The notes below the pieces were generated by a model. The model saw only the letters and a list, made by a program, of their open reading frames with translations. It made no database searches and was not told the DNA's origin. This document shows, piece after piece, positions 36,278 to 49,089 of a DNA stretch of 64,000 nt. Location of the stretch: NCBI RefSeq assembly GCF_000960975.1, contig NZ_CP010803.1:3439817-3503816 (forward strand). Direction: 5' to 3'. Position 1 is the first letter of the stretch. Each line of letters begins with the position of its first letter. The position numbers and the translations under genes are program-made. The DNA comes from Martelella endophytica. GTDB lineage: Bacteria; Pseudomonadota; Alphaproteobacteria; Rhizobiales; Rhizobiaceae.

Positions 36278-37771
36278 TCAAATAAGACCAAAAGCACCTA
36301 GAAGCACTCCTAGAAAAAGCCCCGCAATAGAAAGAGGAGCCCTCAAGAAAAATACCTTCACACGATTTGTCCCCCTAATAACTTTCGAAAATAATAGTGT
36401 CGCTATGGCGAGTAGAATAATCGATAAATAGAAGAACGCAGTGGGAAGCATGCTTGTCACGAGAAGCGTGTTAAATGGTATTCTGTAGGGGGAAAGATTT
36501 CGACCGACTAACGCTAAATCAGTGTCAAGAGAATTCACCCAAACAAAATCAAATGTTATAAAATCTTCGCAACGACTTATCAATTCAATCCCCTGCTCTG
36601 AGAGCAGCATACGTCCAATAGGAAGCCTTCTTTCAAAACATATTGCTGTCGGCAAAGGATTGTAAGCTGGGGAGACTACACTCTGAATTAGGCTCGAAAG
36701 CCTGGGAAGCCCGATTGGACCAATCAAGGATGCGGGGAACCCGTCCTCCAGTTCATCGGCAAGTAAAAATGCCGACGTATAGGCAGGATCTAATGACCCA
36801 TTTTTCAGCACAGATCCATCTACGTCGAAAGTGACGTTATAAATCTCTCGCATTTCATCATTTTGATCGGTAATTAAATATAGTCTTTGATCCAGTTGTT
36901 TGAGCTGATTCTCTATGTTTAGGACTTCTCTTTCATCCGTGATCTGATTCATATCAAAATTTGAAATATTTAAGGATGCCAAGGAAGCAATAATAGAAGC
37001 TTGAATCTCTGGATTGCTCGGGTCAAAAGTTGAATAATAGGAAAAATATAGCCCTTCTAAATCAGACATATCTTTTTCTGAAAATAGGGCACCAGACATT
37101 GAGCCTCTATATTTAATTTTATTTCTGTATTCTTTATTTTCTATCTCTTCGAAAATCCTACGTTCCTCATCGGCGGTGATCTTTGTTGGTGGCTCAGATT
37201 CCCGCACCAGTACCGTCGCCTGAATAGGATATGAAATAAATACCTGGACGACCAACAACAAGAATGCTGCGTAGGCTAGTATAAAAGTATTCATCGTTAC
37301 GATAAGATCGGAAGCAATAAACAATATAGATCTTGAAATAGTGTTTGATTTAAGAGACGCTTCTATGAAAACTTTCGTCTGAACAATTGTAAAATAGTCA
37401 AATATTACATTGAATAATATAAATGATATAATCAAAATTATTTGAGTTGAGTCGTATTTTATTTCACTGAAAATTTGAGGATATAAATTCGTTTGAAATG
37501 TTATGACGATGGCGAAAGAGAAAAGCGATATAATTGCCGCAGAAAATATAAAGCCAAATGAGAAGATTGACTTCGAAAAGAATCGCCCGAAAATTATTGA
37601 ATATGCACGCTTTAGAAAATTGGAAAACCGCGTGTTGAGCGATAGATCAGCCACGCCATTCTCTAAGTAAATAGCGATTTTTTGGCGTTCCGCGACGTTG
37701 ATAAAAACGTTGTCTAGGAACGCACCTATCCCAGCAAAGAGCATGACGTTCGTAAGGAAATTCGTGAGCAT
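36278..37771 (-). CDS. AT-rich membrane protein of unknown function
   Basis: 497-aa protein in a frame that is strikingly A/T-rich compared with its neighbours, with AAA, ATA and TTA codons common. Hydrophobic segments occur near residues 68-92, 105-128, 145-178, 437-460 and 472-495, with a soluble middle part of about 250 residues (from about 185). No known family or catalytic motif is recognised. It is flanked by an Ntn-hydrolase gene and the gcv operon, so it is probably a single horizontally acquired gene. Confidence 0.78.
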   Translation of the reverse strand: MLTNFLTNVMLFAGIGAFLDNVFINVAERQKIAIYLENGVADLSLNTRFSNFLKRAYSIIFGRFFSKSIFSFGFIFSAAIISLFSFAIVITFQTNLYPQIFSEIKYDSTQIILIISFILFNVIFDYFTIVQTKVFIEASLKSNTISRSILFIASDLIVTMNTFILAYAAFLLLVVQVFISYPIQATVLVRESEPPTKITADEERRIFEEIENKEYRNKIKYRGSMSGALFSEKDMSDLEGLYFSYYSTFDPSNPEIQASIIASLASLNISNFDMNQITDEREVLNIENQLKQLDQRLYLITDQNDEMREIYNVTFDVDGSVLKNGSLDPAYTSAFLLADELEDGFPASLIGPIGLPRLSSLIQSVVSPAYNPLPTAICFERRLPIGRMLLSEQGIELISRCEDFITFDFVWVNSLDTDLALVGRNLSPYRIPFNTLLVTSMLPTAFFYLSIILLAIATLLFSKVIRGTNRVKVFFLRAPLSIAGLFLGVLLGAFGLI

Positions 37772-37844
37772 GAATTAGATTGAGCCTCTTGCAGAATCAA
37801 AACACGACTTTCTACGTTTTCCTACGATTTACGCGACTTTTTAA

Positions 37845-37876
37845 ATAAGAGGAAGGTTGGGGCTTCAACCTTCCTC
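37845..37876 (-). terminator. Intrinsic terminator of the gcv operon
   Basis: GAGGAAGGTTG (37849-37859) pairs perfectly with CAACCTTCCTC (37866-37876); on the minus strand the stem is followed by TTATTT. It lies just after the gcvP stop. Confidence 0.75.
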
Positions 37877-37884
37877 TGTTTGAG

Positions 37885-40748
<2,864 letters not shown>

Positions 40749-40749
<1 letters not shown>

Positions 40750-41114
40750 CAGGCGATGAACTCCTTGTAGGCCGCTTCGTCCATCAGCGCGTCGGCATCG
40801 GCGGTGTTGGCGAGCTTCAGCTTGAAGAACCAGCCGTCGCCCATCGGCGCGGAGTTGACGAGTTCCGGATTGTCGACGATCGCCTGGTTGACCTCGGTGA
40901 TCTCGCCATCGAGCGGACAAAAGACGTCGGATGCAGCCTTGACCGATTCGACCGTGGCCGCGTCATCATTTTTCGAGAAGGTCGCGCCCACCTCGGGCAG
41001 TTCGACGAAGACGAGGTCGCCGAGCTGTTCGGCGGCGTGCGCGGTGATGCCCACGGTGGCGACATCGCCCTCGATCTTCAGCCATTCATGTTCTTCGGTA
41101 AATTTGATGGTCAT
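40749..41114 (-). CDS. gcvH: Glycine cleavage system H protein
   Basis: Lipoyl carrier of the glycine cleavage system, 121 aa. The lipoyl-lysine is in [17 protein letters not shown] near residue 60. [17 protein letters not shown] at residues 7-23 is also standard. It shuttles the aminomethyl group between GcvP and GcvT. It lies 18 bp after gcvT and touches gcvP. Confidence 0.97.
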
Positions 41115-41132
41115 TGACAGTGTTCCCGCTTG

Positions 41133-42275
41133 TTAGCGCTTGTAGGTGGGTGTGACGAAAGGCATGTCGGCGATGGTGACGGGCAGGTATTTGCCCCGCA
41201 CCTCGGCGAAAATCTTTGTGCCGGTTTCGGCGTATTCGGTGGCGACATAGCCCATGGCGACAGGGCTTTCGGCGGATGGTCCGAAGCCACCGGAGGTGAC
41301 ATGGCCGATTTCGCTCGCGCCGGTCTCGTCGGCGAAGAGCCTTGCCGGCGGACGCACGGGCGCGCGGCCCTCGGGCTTGAGGCCGACGCGCTTCTGGGAA
41401 ACGCCTTCGGAAAGCTGGGCAAAGATGCGCTCGGCACCCGGAAAGCCGCCCTCGCGGGCGCCGCCCGGACGGCGGGCCTTCTGCATGCCCCAGACGAGGG
41501 CCGCCTCGACCGGCGTCGTGGTCTCGTCGATGTCGTTGCCATAAAGGCAGAGCCCGGCCTCCAGCCGGAGCGAATCACGGGCGCCGAGACCAATGGCTTC
41601 GCAGTCCTCATGGGCGAGCAGCGCGCGGGCGAGTTCCTCGGCCTTTTCAGCGGACACGGAGATCTCGAAACCGTCCTCGCCGGTATAGCCGGAGCGGGAG
41701 ATGACGCAGGTCGTACCCAGAAGCTCGCAGGCGCGAACGTCCATGAACTTCATCTCGGTGACGGCTTCGCAGAGCGGTGCGAGCACGGCTTCCGCCCTGG
41801 GGCCCTGCAGCGCCAGAAGCGCCTTGTCCTCAAAATGCTCCTCGACATTGCAGAGGTCCGAAAGATAGGCCTTCATATGGGCAAGGTCGGTATCCTTGCA
41901 GGCGGCGTTGACGATCACCAGCAGATGGTCGCCGCGATTGGCAACCATCAGGTCGTCAAGGATGCCACCCTCGGGATCGGTGAAGAAAGCATAGCGCTGG
42001 CGGCCGGGTTTCAGCCCGGCGATGTCCACCGGTACCAGCTTTTCGAGCGCGATCGCGGCATCGCCAAGGTTGCCCGAAATCGGCTTCAGATACACCTGTC
42101 CCATATGCGAGACATCGAAAAGGCCAGCCTTTTGCCGGGTATGGAGATGTTCTTTGAGAACGCCCATCGGATATTGCACCGGCATGTCATAGCCGGCGAA
42201 CGGCACCATGCGGGCGCCGAGTTCCAGATGGAGCGCATGAAGCGGGGTCTTTTTCAGCGGTTCTTGCGAGACCAA
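41133..42275 (-). CDS. gcvT: Glycine cleavage system T protein (aminomethyltransferase)
   Basis: Tetrahydrofolate-dependent aminomethyltransferase, 380 aa, releasing ammonia and forming 5,10-methylene-THF. Conserved parts: LGARMVPFAGYDMPVQYP near residue 20, FDVSHMGQV near residue 53, SRSGYTGEDGFEI near residue 190 and SLRLEAGLCLYGNDID. It is the first gene of the operon, directly behind the glycine riboswitch. Confidence 0.96.
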   Translation of the reverse strand: MVSQEPLKKTPLHALHLELGARMVPFAGYDMPVQYPMGVLKEHLHTRQKAGLFDVSHMGQVYLKPISGNLGDAAIALEKLVPVDIAGLKPGRQRYAFFTDPEGGILDDLMVANRGDHLLVIVNAACKDTDLAHMKAYLSDLCNVEEHFEDKALLALQGPRAEAVLAPLCEAVTEMKFMDVRACELLGTTCVISRSGYTGEDGFEISVSAEKAEELARALLAHEDCEAIGLGARDSLRLEAGLCLYGNDIDETTTPVEAALVWGMQKARRPGGAREGGFPGAERIFAQLSEGVSQKRVGLKPEGRAPVRPPARLFADETGASEIGHVTSGGFGPSAESPVAMGYVATEYAETGTKIFAEVRGKYLPVTIADMPFVTPTYKR

Positions 42276-42356
42276 GAGTTTGCCTCCGGATTGCGTTTAC
42301 AGGTAAACGCCGGCTCAAGGGTTGGCGTTCCGATTGGAAAGCCTAAGCGAATGAGC

Positions 42357-42521
42357 CCCCTCTGTCCCGTTTGCCTGAGATTATTATCCCTTCGGCCAGC
42401 CACGGCGATAACAGCCGCGACCTCGTCTCCAGAGTTCAGAACCTCGCGCTGGTCCTTTTGCCTGAGAGTTTCCGGGGCGGTTGCTCCTTCGGCACCACAA
42501 CGATGTGGCTTCTCCCAGCGC
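42357..42521 (-). ncRNA. Tandem glycine riboswitch upstream of gcvT
   Basis: On the minus strand two glycine aptamers lie in series. Aptamer 1 (about 42446-42521) is closed by CGCTGG/CCAGCG and contains GCCGAAGGAGC and CTCTCAGGCAAAAGGACC. Aptamer 2 (about 42358-42434) contains GCCGAAGGGATAA and CTCAGGCAAACGGGACAGAG. These are the conserved cores of the class, which turns on gcv genes when glycine binds. About 80 bases separate it from the gcvT start. Confidence 0.93.
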
Positions 42522-42688
42522 GATACGACATGGATTATCCGGTATGCGGCAGGATTTGCAAGAGGCAAGCGTGTTGCGGTTGCGAAATCCACTGTCAGGG
42601 CTGCATCGCAGGCAAGGCCGCGACAAAGGTTGTGCATGCAAGCGGAGGCGGGATAGTAAGGGACATTCCTGTTCTTCCGCTCTCACCA

Positions 42689-43090
42689 ATGGATGTTGCC
42701 GTGCCGCAAATTCTCTCCCATGCCCTTATCGTTGCCGCAGGTGGTGCGCTCGGCGCGAGCGGTCGCTATCTCGTCGGGGTCGCGTCGGTTCGTATGTTGG
42801 GCTACGGTTTCCCCTGGGGTACTTTCATTGTCAACGTCGTCGGGTCGCTGATGATCGGATTGCTGGTGGAGTTGGTGGCGCGGGTTCTGAACCAGTCTGC
42901 CGATATGCGCATGTTCCTGGTCACGGGCTTCCTTGGCGGCTTCACCACCTTCTCCTCGTTTTCGCTCGACGCCATGAACATGATCGAGCGCGGCGATTTC
43001 GCGCCGGCGGCCGTTTATGTGATTTCAAGCGTGGTTCTCGGGCTTTTTGCCGTGTTTGCGGGACTTGCGATCGGGCGGATGGTTTTTTAG
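42689..43090 (+). CDS. crcB: CrcB/Fluc fluoride channel
   Basis: Small membrane fluoride exporter of 133 aa with four hydrophobic segments. Signature motifs are GGALGASGRYLVG near residue 17, GTFIVNVVGSLMIG near residue 44 and TGFLGGFTTFSSFSLD near residue 79. The start ATG 42689 is chosen over a longer frame running back through the riboswitch region. No fluoride riboswitch is seen. It is followed by the pseudouridine-synthase gene, 61 bp on. Confidence 0.92.
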   Translation: MDVAVPQILSHALIVAAGGALGASGRYLVGVASVRMLGYGFPWGTFIVNVVGSLMIGLLVELVARVLNQSADMRMFLVTGFLGGFTTFSSFSLDAMNMIERGDFAPAAVYVISSVVLGLFAVFAGLAIGRMVF

Positions 43091-43151
43091 GCCATTTCCT
43101 TGCGGCGCCCGATGCGCTAGAAGCCTGCGCCTGAGAGCAAAGGTTTTTGAC

Positions 43152-44141
43152 ATGGCGGGTATCGAACACATCAAGGTCGACCACGACGAGGCGGGCATGC
43201 GGCTCGATCGCTGGTTCAAGCTGCATTATCCGGGCCTCGGTTTTGGTGCGCTGCAGAAGCTGCTGCGCTCCGGCCAGATCCGTGTCGATGGCGGCCGGGC
43301 CAAGAGCGACACGCGCGTCGAACCTGGCCAGATGGTGCGCATTCCACCGATCAATGTCGACGCGAAAGCCGCCGGTCCGATCGCCAGCAAGGCGCTAAAG
43401 CATTCGCCGGATGGCGAGCTATTATCGCGCATGCTGCTGCACGAGGATGAGCGCGTGTTCGTGCTGAACAAGCCGGCTGGCCTTGCGGTGCAGGGCGGCT
43501 CGGGCGTCGTGCGCCATATCGACAAGATGCTGGAGGCTTGGACCAACAAGAAGGGCGAGAAGCCGCGCCTCGTCCATCGTCTCGACCGGGATACCTCCGG
43601 CGTGCTGGTCATCGCCCGCTCGCGCCGGGCCGCGCAGATGCTGACCGAGGCCTTTCGCGAACGTACCACCAAGAAGACCTACTGGGCCCTGGTGAAGGGC
43701 GTGCCGCGCAAGCGCGAGGACAAGATCTCGACCTGGCTGGTCAAGGAGCAGACGCCGGATGGCGACCGCATGCGCATCGCCAAGCACGGCGAGCCGGATT
43801 CCGACCACGCCGTGTCCTTCTACCGCGTCGTCGAAACGGCGGCCAACAGTCTCGCCTGGCTGGAGATGGAGCCCTATACCGGGCGCACCCATCAGCTTCG
43901 CGTGCATGCCCATTACATCGGCCATCCGATCCTCGGCGACCCGAAATATTTCGATGACGACCCGAACTGGGATTTTCCCGGCGGCCTGCAGAAGCGCCTG
44001 CATCTCCACGCCCGCCACATCGACATTCCCCATCCCGATGGCGGCCGGCTGAAGGTCACCGCGCCGCTGTCGCCGCATATGGTGCAGAGCTGGAATCTTC
44101 TGGGTTTCGATGCCGATCGCGCCGATCTCGATAAGGACTGA
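43152..44141 (+). CDS. RluC/RluD-family pseudouridine synthase
   Basis: rRNA pseudouridine synthase, 329 aa. S4 RNA-binding domain at residues about 12-70 (RLDRWFKLHYPG, then LQKLLRSGQIRVDGGRAK) and catalytic domain with the active-site Asp in VHRLDRDTSGVLVIARS near residue 147. It would modify 23S rRNA uridines like RluC. ATG 43152 lies in a good context. It is followed by the HAD gene after 1 bp. Confidence 0.93.
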   Translation: MAGIEHIKVDHDEAGMRLDRWFKLHYPGLGFGALQKLLRSGQIRVDGGRAKSDTRVEPGQMVRIPPINVDAKAAGPIASKALKHSPDGELLSRMLLHEDERVFVLNKPAGLAVQGGSGVVRHIDKMLEAWTNKKGEKPRLVHRLDRDTSGVLVIARSRRAAQMLTEAFRERTTKKTYWALVKGVPRKREDKISTWLVKEQTPDGDRMRIAKHGEPDSDHAVSFYRVVETAANSLAWLEMEPYTGRTHQLRVHAHYIGHPILGDPKYFDDDPNWDFPGGLQKRLHLHARHIDIPHPDGGRLKVTAPLSPHMVQSWNLLGFDADRADLDKD

Positions 44142-44142
44142 C

Positions 44143-44793
44143 ATGAAGCTTGTCTTGTTTGACTGCGACGGCACGCTGGTCGACAGCGCCGTGCGCATTC
44201 ACGAAACCATGCGCCGCACGTTCCTCGCCTATGGCTATGCCGAGCCGACGCTCGCCGAGACCAAGACCATCATCGGCCTGTCTCTCGATCTTTCGATCGC
44301 AAGGCTTCTTGGCCGCGCGCTCGTGGATGAAGAGGTCGAGGCAATGCGGCTGCATTTCAAGTCGCTGTTTGCCGAGGTTCATGCCGACCCGAACATGCTG
44401 GAACAGCTGTTTCCGGGCATCGCGGACCTGATCGGCACGCTTGCCGGCAGGAGCGACATCACCATCGGTGCGGTCACCGGCAATTCCCGACGCGGCTTGA
44501 CCCATATCCTGAACATGCACCAACTGGAGCCGCATTTCGTCGTTTCGCGCACGGCTGACGATTGCCCCTCGAAGCCGAACCCGGCGATGGTGCTTGAATG
44601 CTGCGTGGAAGCGGGGTTCAATCCGGCTGATGCGATCGTCGTTGGCGATGCCGTGTTCGACATGCAGATGGCAGCCGCGGCCGGCGCGCGCTCGATCGGG
44701 GTTGCCTGGGGTTATGGCGAGATCGCCGATCTTCAGGATGCCGGTGCGAGCGGCATCGTGTTCCATCCGGAAGAGATCGCTGCGCTCGTTTGA
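44143..44793 (+). CDS. HAD-family phosphatase (Gph-like), first copy
   Basis: Haloacid-dehalogenase-fold phosphatase, 216 aa. Motif I DCDGTLVDS at residues 7-15, motif II TGNSRRGL, the Lys of motif III in PSKPNPAMV, and VVGDAVFDMQMAAAAG as motif IV. Phosphoglycolate-phosphatase-like in sequence. The next gene is a close paralogue, 13 bp downstream, so this looks like a tandem duplication. It is co-oriented with the pseudouridine-synthase gene upstream. Confidence 0.92.
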   Translation: MKLVLFDCDGTLVDSAVRIHETMRRTFLAYGYAEPTLAETKTIIGLSLDLSIARLLGRALVDEEVEAMRLHFKSLFAEVHADPNMLEQLFPGIADLIGTLAGRSDITIGAVTGNSRRGLTHILNMHQLEPHFVVSRTADDCPSKPNPAMVLECCVEAGFNPADAIVVGDAVFDMQMAAAAGARSIGVAWGYGEIADLQDAGASGIVFHPEEIAALV

Positions 44794-44806
44794 GCAGGAG
44801 AGCGGA

Positions 44807-45472
44807 ATGAAACTGGTGCTTTTCGATTGCGACGGCACGCTGGTTGACAGCCTCGCCATCATCCAGGAGACGATGAGGCGCACCTTTATTGCTTTCGGTC
44901 ATGCAGAACCGGATGCCAATGCCGTGCGCGGAACCGTTGGGCTGACGCTTGACGTGGCGATTGCCGGCCTGCTCGGTCGCGGAGGCGTGGACGCCGAAAG
45001 CCGCGACATGATGGGCTATTACCGTTCGCTGTTTTCCGAAGTCAGGGCCGACCCCGCGCTTGCCGAAAGGCTCTATGACGGCATCGCGCCGATGCTCGAG
45101 CACCTTTTCCTGCAGGACGATATTCTGGTCGGCGCGGTGACCGGCAAGTCACGGCGCGGCCTTGACCACATGCTGTCGACGCACGGTTTTGCCCGCAATT
45201 TCATCGCCACCCGCACCGCTGACGATTGTCCCTCCAAGCCCAACCCGGCCATGGTGTTGGAATGCTGTGCGGAGACCGGGCTCGACCCCAGCGATGCCGT
45301 CGTCATCGGCGACACTGTCTTCGACATGGAGATGGCGCGGTCTGCGGGCGCGCCCGCCATCGGCGTTTCCTGGGGCTATGGCGCGCCGAACGATCTCCTG
45401 CGAGCCGGGGCCGGCGTGATTGCCGAAACGCCCGGCGACATCCTCCAACACGTTCTTTCAGGTGCATCATGA
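44807..45472 (+). CDS. HAD-family phosphatase (Gph-like), second copy
   Basis: 221-aa HAD phosphatase with the same motifs as the previous protein: DCDGTLVDSLAIIQETMRR at the N-terminus, TGKSRRGLDH, PSKPNPAMVLECC and IGDTVFDMEMARSAG. The two copies share long identical runs such as RTADDCPSKPNPAMVLECC. ATG 44807 follows GCAGGAGAG. The stop overlaps the start of the ATP12-family gene by 4 bp. Substrate differences between the copies cannot be told. Confidence 0.92.
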   Translation: MKLVLFDCDGTLVDSLAIIQETMRRTFIAFGHAEPDANAVRGTVGLTLDVAIAGLLGRGGVDAESRDMMGYYRSLFSEVRADPALAERLYDGIAPMLEHLFLQDDILVGAVTGKSRRGLDHMLSTHGFARNFIATRTADDCPSKPNPAMVLECCAETGLDPSDAVVIGDTVFDMEMARSAGAPAIGVSWGYGAPNDLLRAGAGVIAETPGDILQHVLSGAS

Positions 45473-46218
45473 GCCAGGACCCCATCCGCCGCGCACAGGA
45501 ACTGATGAAGGCCGAACTGCCGAAGAAGTTCTACCAGACCGCCACGGTCGAACAGGACGGGGAGGGGTTTGCGATCCGCCTTGATGGCCGCGGCGTGAAG
45601 ACGCCCTCGCGCAAGCCCCTGATCCTGCCCACTGCGGCGGCCGCCGAACACGTGCGCGCAGAATGGCAGGCGCAGGAAAACGTGATCGACCCGGCCAAGA
45701 TGCCCGTGACACGGCTCGTCAACACGGTGATCGATGGCGTCAGCGACAATGCGGAGGCCGTCTACGAAGAGATCGTCGCCTATGCCGGCAACGATATGTT
45801 GTTCTATCGCGCCGAAAGCCCGGAAGAACTCGTCGCCCGCCAGGCCGAGCGATGGGACCCCGTTCTCGACTGGATGACCGAGAGCTTCGGTGCCCGCTTC
45901 GTGCTGGTTGAAGGCGTGATGTTCGCCGATCAGCCGGCCGAAAGCCTTGCGGCCTTTCGCCACGAGCTCGACCGCCACCGCCAACCCTTCGCGCTCGGCA
46001 GCCTGCATGTGATGACGACGCTTTCCGGCTCCGCGCTGGTGACGCTGGCGCTTGCCCGCGGCCGCCTGTCGCTGGAAGAGGCCTGGGCGCTTGCCAATCT
46101 CGAGGAAGACTGGACCATCGAGCACTGGGGCCATGACGAGGAGGCCGCCCGCCGCCGCGAGAAGCGTTTCGAGGATTTCGAGGCGGCCTATCGGCTTCTG
46201 CGCGCCATCGAGGGCTAA
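45469..46218 (+). CDS. ATP12-family F1-ATPase assembly chaperone
   Basis: 249-aa protein of the ATP12 family, which in mitochondria helps assemble the F1 alpha subunit; the bacterial homologue occurs in alphaproteobacteria. Typical parts: YQTATVEQDGEGFAIRLDGR near residue 23, VKTPSRKPLILPT near residue 44, and MPVTRLVNTVIDG near residue 80. The last part (EDWTIEHWGHDEEAARRR) is also standard. ATGA overlap with the preceding gene. Confidence 0.9.
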   Translation: MSQDPIRRAQELMKAELPKKFYQTATVEQDGEGFAIRLDGRGVKTPSRKPLILPTAAAAEHVRAEWQAQENVIDPAKMPVTRLVNTVIDGVSDNAEAVYEEIVAYAGNDMLFYRAESPEELVARQAERWDPVLDWMTESFGARFVLVEGVMFADQPAESLAAFRHELDRHRQPFALGSLHVMTTLSGSALVTLALARGRLSLEEAWALANLEEDWTIEHWGHDEEAARRREKRFEDFEAAYRLLRAIEG

Positions 46219-46363
46219 CCTTAGATCCGACACGGACGTTTCGTGCCCTCGGCGCGATCCGTGGCCCATGCCGAGCAAAGCGACAAGCGTCATCCTTCCC
46301 ACGAATGAATTCGTCACCGGCCCGAAGTCACCGCTTGACGCGGTCCGAAAACTCCGGCAATAG

Positions 46364-46382
46364 GTACCGTACCGTACCGTAC
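46364..46382. promoter_or_regulatory. Tandem GTACC motif before the TetR gene
   Basis: Almost four consecutive GTACC units run from 46364 to 46382. Each overlapping pair contains a near-palindromic GGTACC/CGTACC/GTAC core. TTGACG at 46335-46340 could be a -35 element. The repeat lies just upstream of a TetR gene (TTG 46402), so it is a candidate operator for autoregulation. Confidence 0.45.
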
Positions 46383-46401
46383 ATAAACGGAAGCAAGAGC
46401 C

Positions 46402-48098
<1,697 letters not shown>

Positions 48099-48127
48099 GT
48101 TTTCGCATTCTCGCATGTCAATGCAGA

Positions 48128-48156
48128 AGCCGGAGGGATCCCCTCCGGCTTTTTCG
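48128..48156 (+). terminator. Intrinsic terminator after ilvC
   Basis: AGCCGGAGGG (48128-48137), 3-base loop, CCCTCCGGCT (48141-48150), then TTTTCG. A perfect 10-bp stem and T-run. Confidence 0.85.
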
Positions 48157-48158
48157 TT

Positions 48159-48542
48159 TCAGGCGTTCCCGGCGTCTCGCAGGAAACCGGTCATGGTGAT
48201 GGCCAGAAACATCACCATCGAAATCAGCGCCAGCAGGGCGCCGACAACAGCCGGGATTTCGCTGCCACCAAGATTGGCGATCACGATGCCGGGGATCAGC
48301 AGAACAACCGACAGGACTGCCAGCCCCACCTGTGCGGTGGCGATGGGTCGCGCCGCGACCTGCGGGTGGGTATGGTAATAGAGCCCATAAAGCGCCATCG
48401 AGACCCAGCCCAGGAGATTGAGATGCGCATGCGCGGGCGCTAGGCTGTGGTCGTGCGATGCGGCCATCACGATGCCCATTGTCATGCCTGTGACGCCCGC
48501 AAGCGCCGCAACCACAAAACAGGATGAGGCGAGGCGCTTCAT
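48159..48542 (-). CDS. Small four-helix membrane protein with His motifs
   Basis: 127-aa protein with four hydrophobic segments. The segment SHDHSLAPAHAHLNLLGW near residue 29 and a later YYHTH resemble haem/copper-binding parts of small oxidase-like or TIGR-type membrane proteins, but I do not assign a family with certainty. It overlaps the cupin gene by 4 bp and probably belongs with it under the control of the divergent TetR. Confidence 0.75.
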   Translation of the reverse strand: MKRLASSCFVVAALAGVTGMTMGIVMAASHDHSLAPAHAHLNLLGWVSMALYGLYYHTHPQVAARPIATAQVGLAVLSVVLLIPGIVIANLGGSEIPAVVGALLALISMVMFLAITMTGFLRDAGNA

Positions 48543-49021
48543 TGTGCTGCCGTTTCCGGTGGAAGAATGTGGATGCCGAATTGTTCCGCGGTTGCGAGGA
48601 GCTTTGGCATGTCCGGCGGCACGATTTCCGGAAACGTTTCGGTTTCGGATGCGACCGGGTCGCCGACGGCGCGGAAGAAATCCTCATGCGGTCCGGCGGG
48701 ATGGTTGATGATGATCATCCGCGCCGCCGAAGGGCCGGGGTTGCGGAAAGCGTGGAGATCGCCGGCCCGCACGTGGAGGAAATCGCCTTTGCCGCAGAGG
48801 CGGACTTCGCCGTTCAGTACAAATTCGAATTCACCCTCCGTCACCAGGAAAGCCTCGCTGTCCTGCTGATGATGCATCGGCGCGCCTGCGCCTGGCGCAC
48901 TGAGGCATTCGGCGACGGAGAACGTGCCGCCGGTGTCGCCAGCACTTGCGCGGAAGCTCAGAAGATTTCCGAGAAAGTGAACGGTGGAGGGCGGCTTATG
49001 GAACGACTTATCATATTGCAT
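48539..49021 (-). CDS. Cupin-domain protein
   Basis: 160-aa protein with a single cupin fold: GAPMHHQQDSEAFLVTEGEF (metal-type HH-x-x-x-x-E region) near residue 51 and FLHVRAGDLHAFRNPGPS near residue 81. Small cupins act as dioxygenases, isomerases or binding proteins. It is divergent from a TetR gene, with an ATAC-N4-GTAT dyad between them, so the cupin/membrane-protein pair may be a TetR target. Confidence 0.85.
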   Translation of the reverse strand: MQYDKSFHKPPSTVHFLGNLLSFRASAGDTGGTFSVAECLSAPGAGAPMHHQQDSEAFLVTEGEFEFVLNGEVRLCGKGDFLHVRAGDLHAFRNPGPSAARMIIINHPAGPHEDFFRAVGDPVASETETFPEIVPPDMPKLLATAEQFGIHILPPETAAQ

Positions 49022-49041
49022 GGTCTCGCCTTTCGGGTTTA

Positions 49042-49053
49042 TGATACGTTTGT
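49042..49053. promoter_or_regulatory. Candidate TetR operator between cupin and TetR genes
   Basis: ATAC-GTTT-GTAT is a perfect 4-bp dyad in the 68-bp gap between divergent genes. TATCAT and TATTGT hexamers nearby are possible -10 elements. Support is positional. Confidence 0.35.
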
Positions 49054-49089
49054 ATTGTAAAGAGATTGTTGTCTCATAAAGGGTTTCGA

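Noticed and set aside
42522..42688. Fluoride riboswitch before crcB
   Set aside because: No recognisable fluoride-aptamer core was found in the gap; the frame continuing upstream is a by-product of the glycine riboswitch region.
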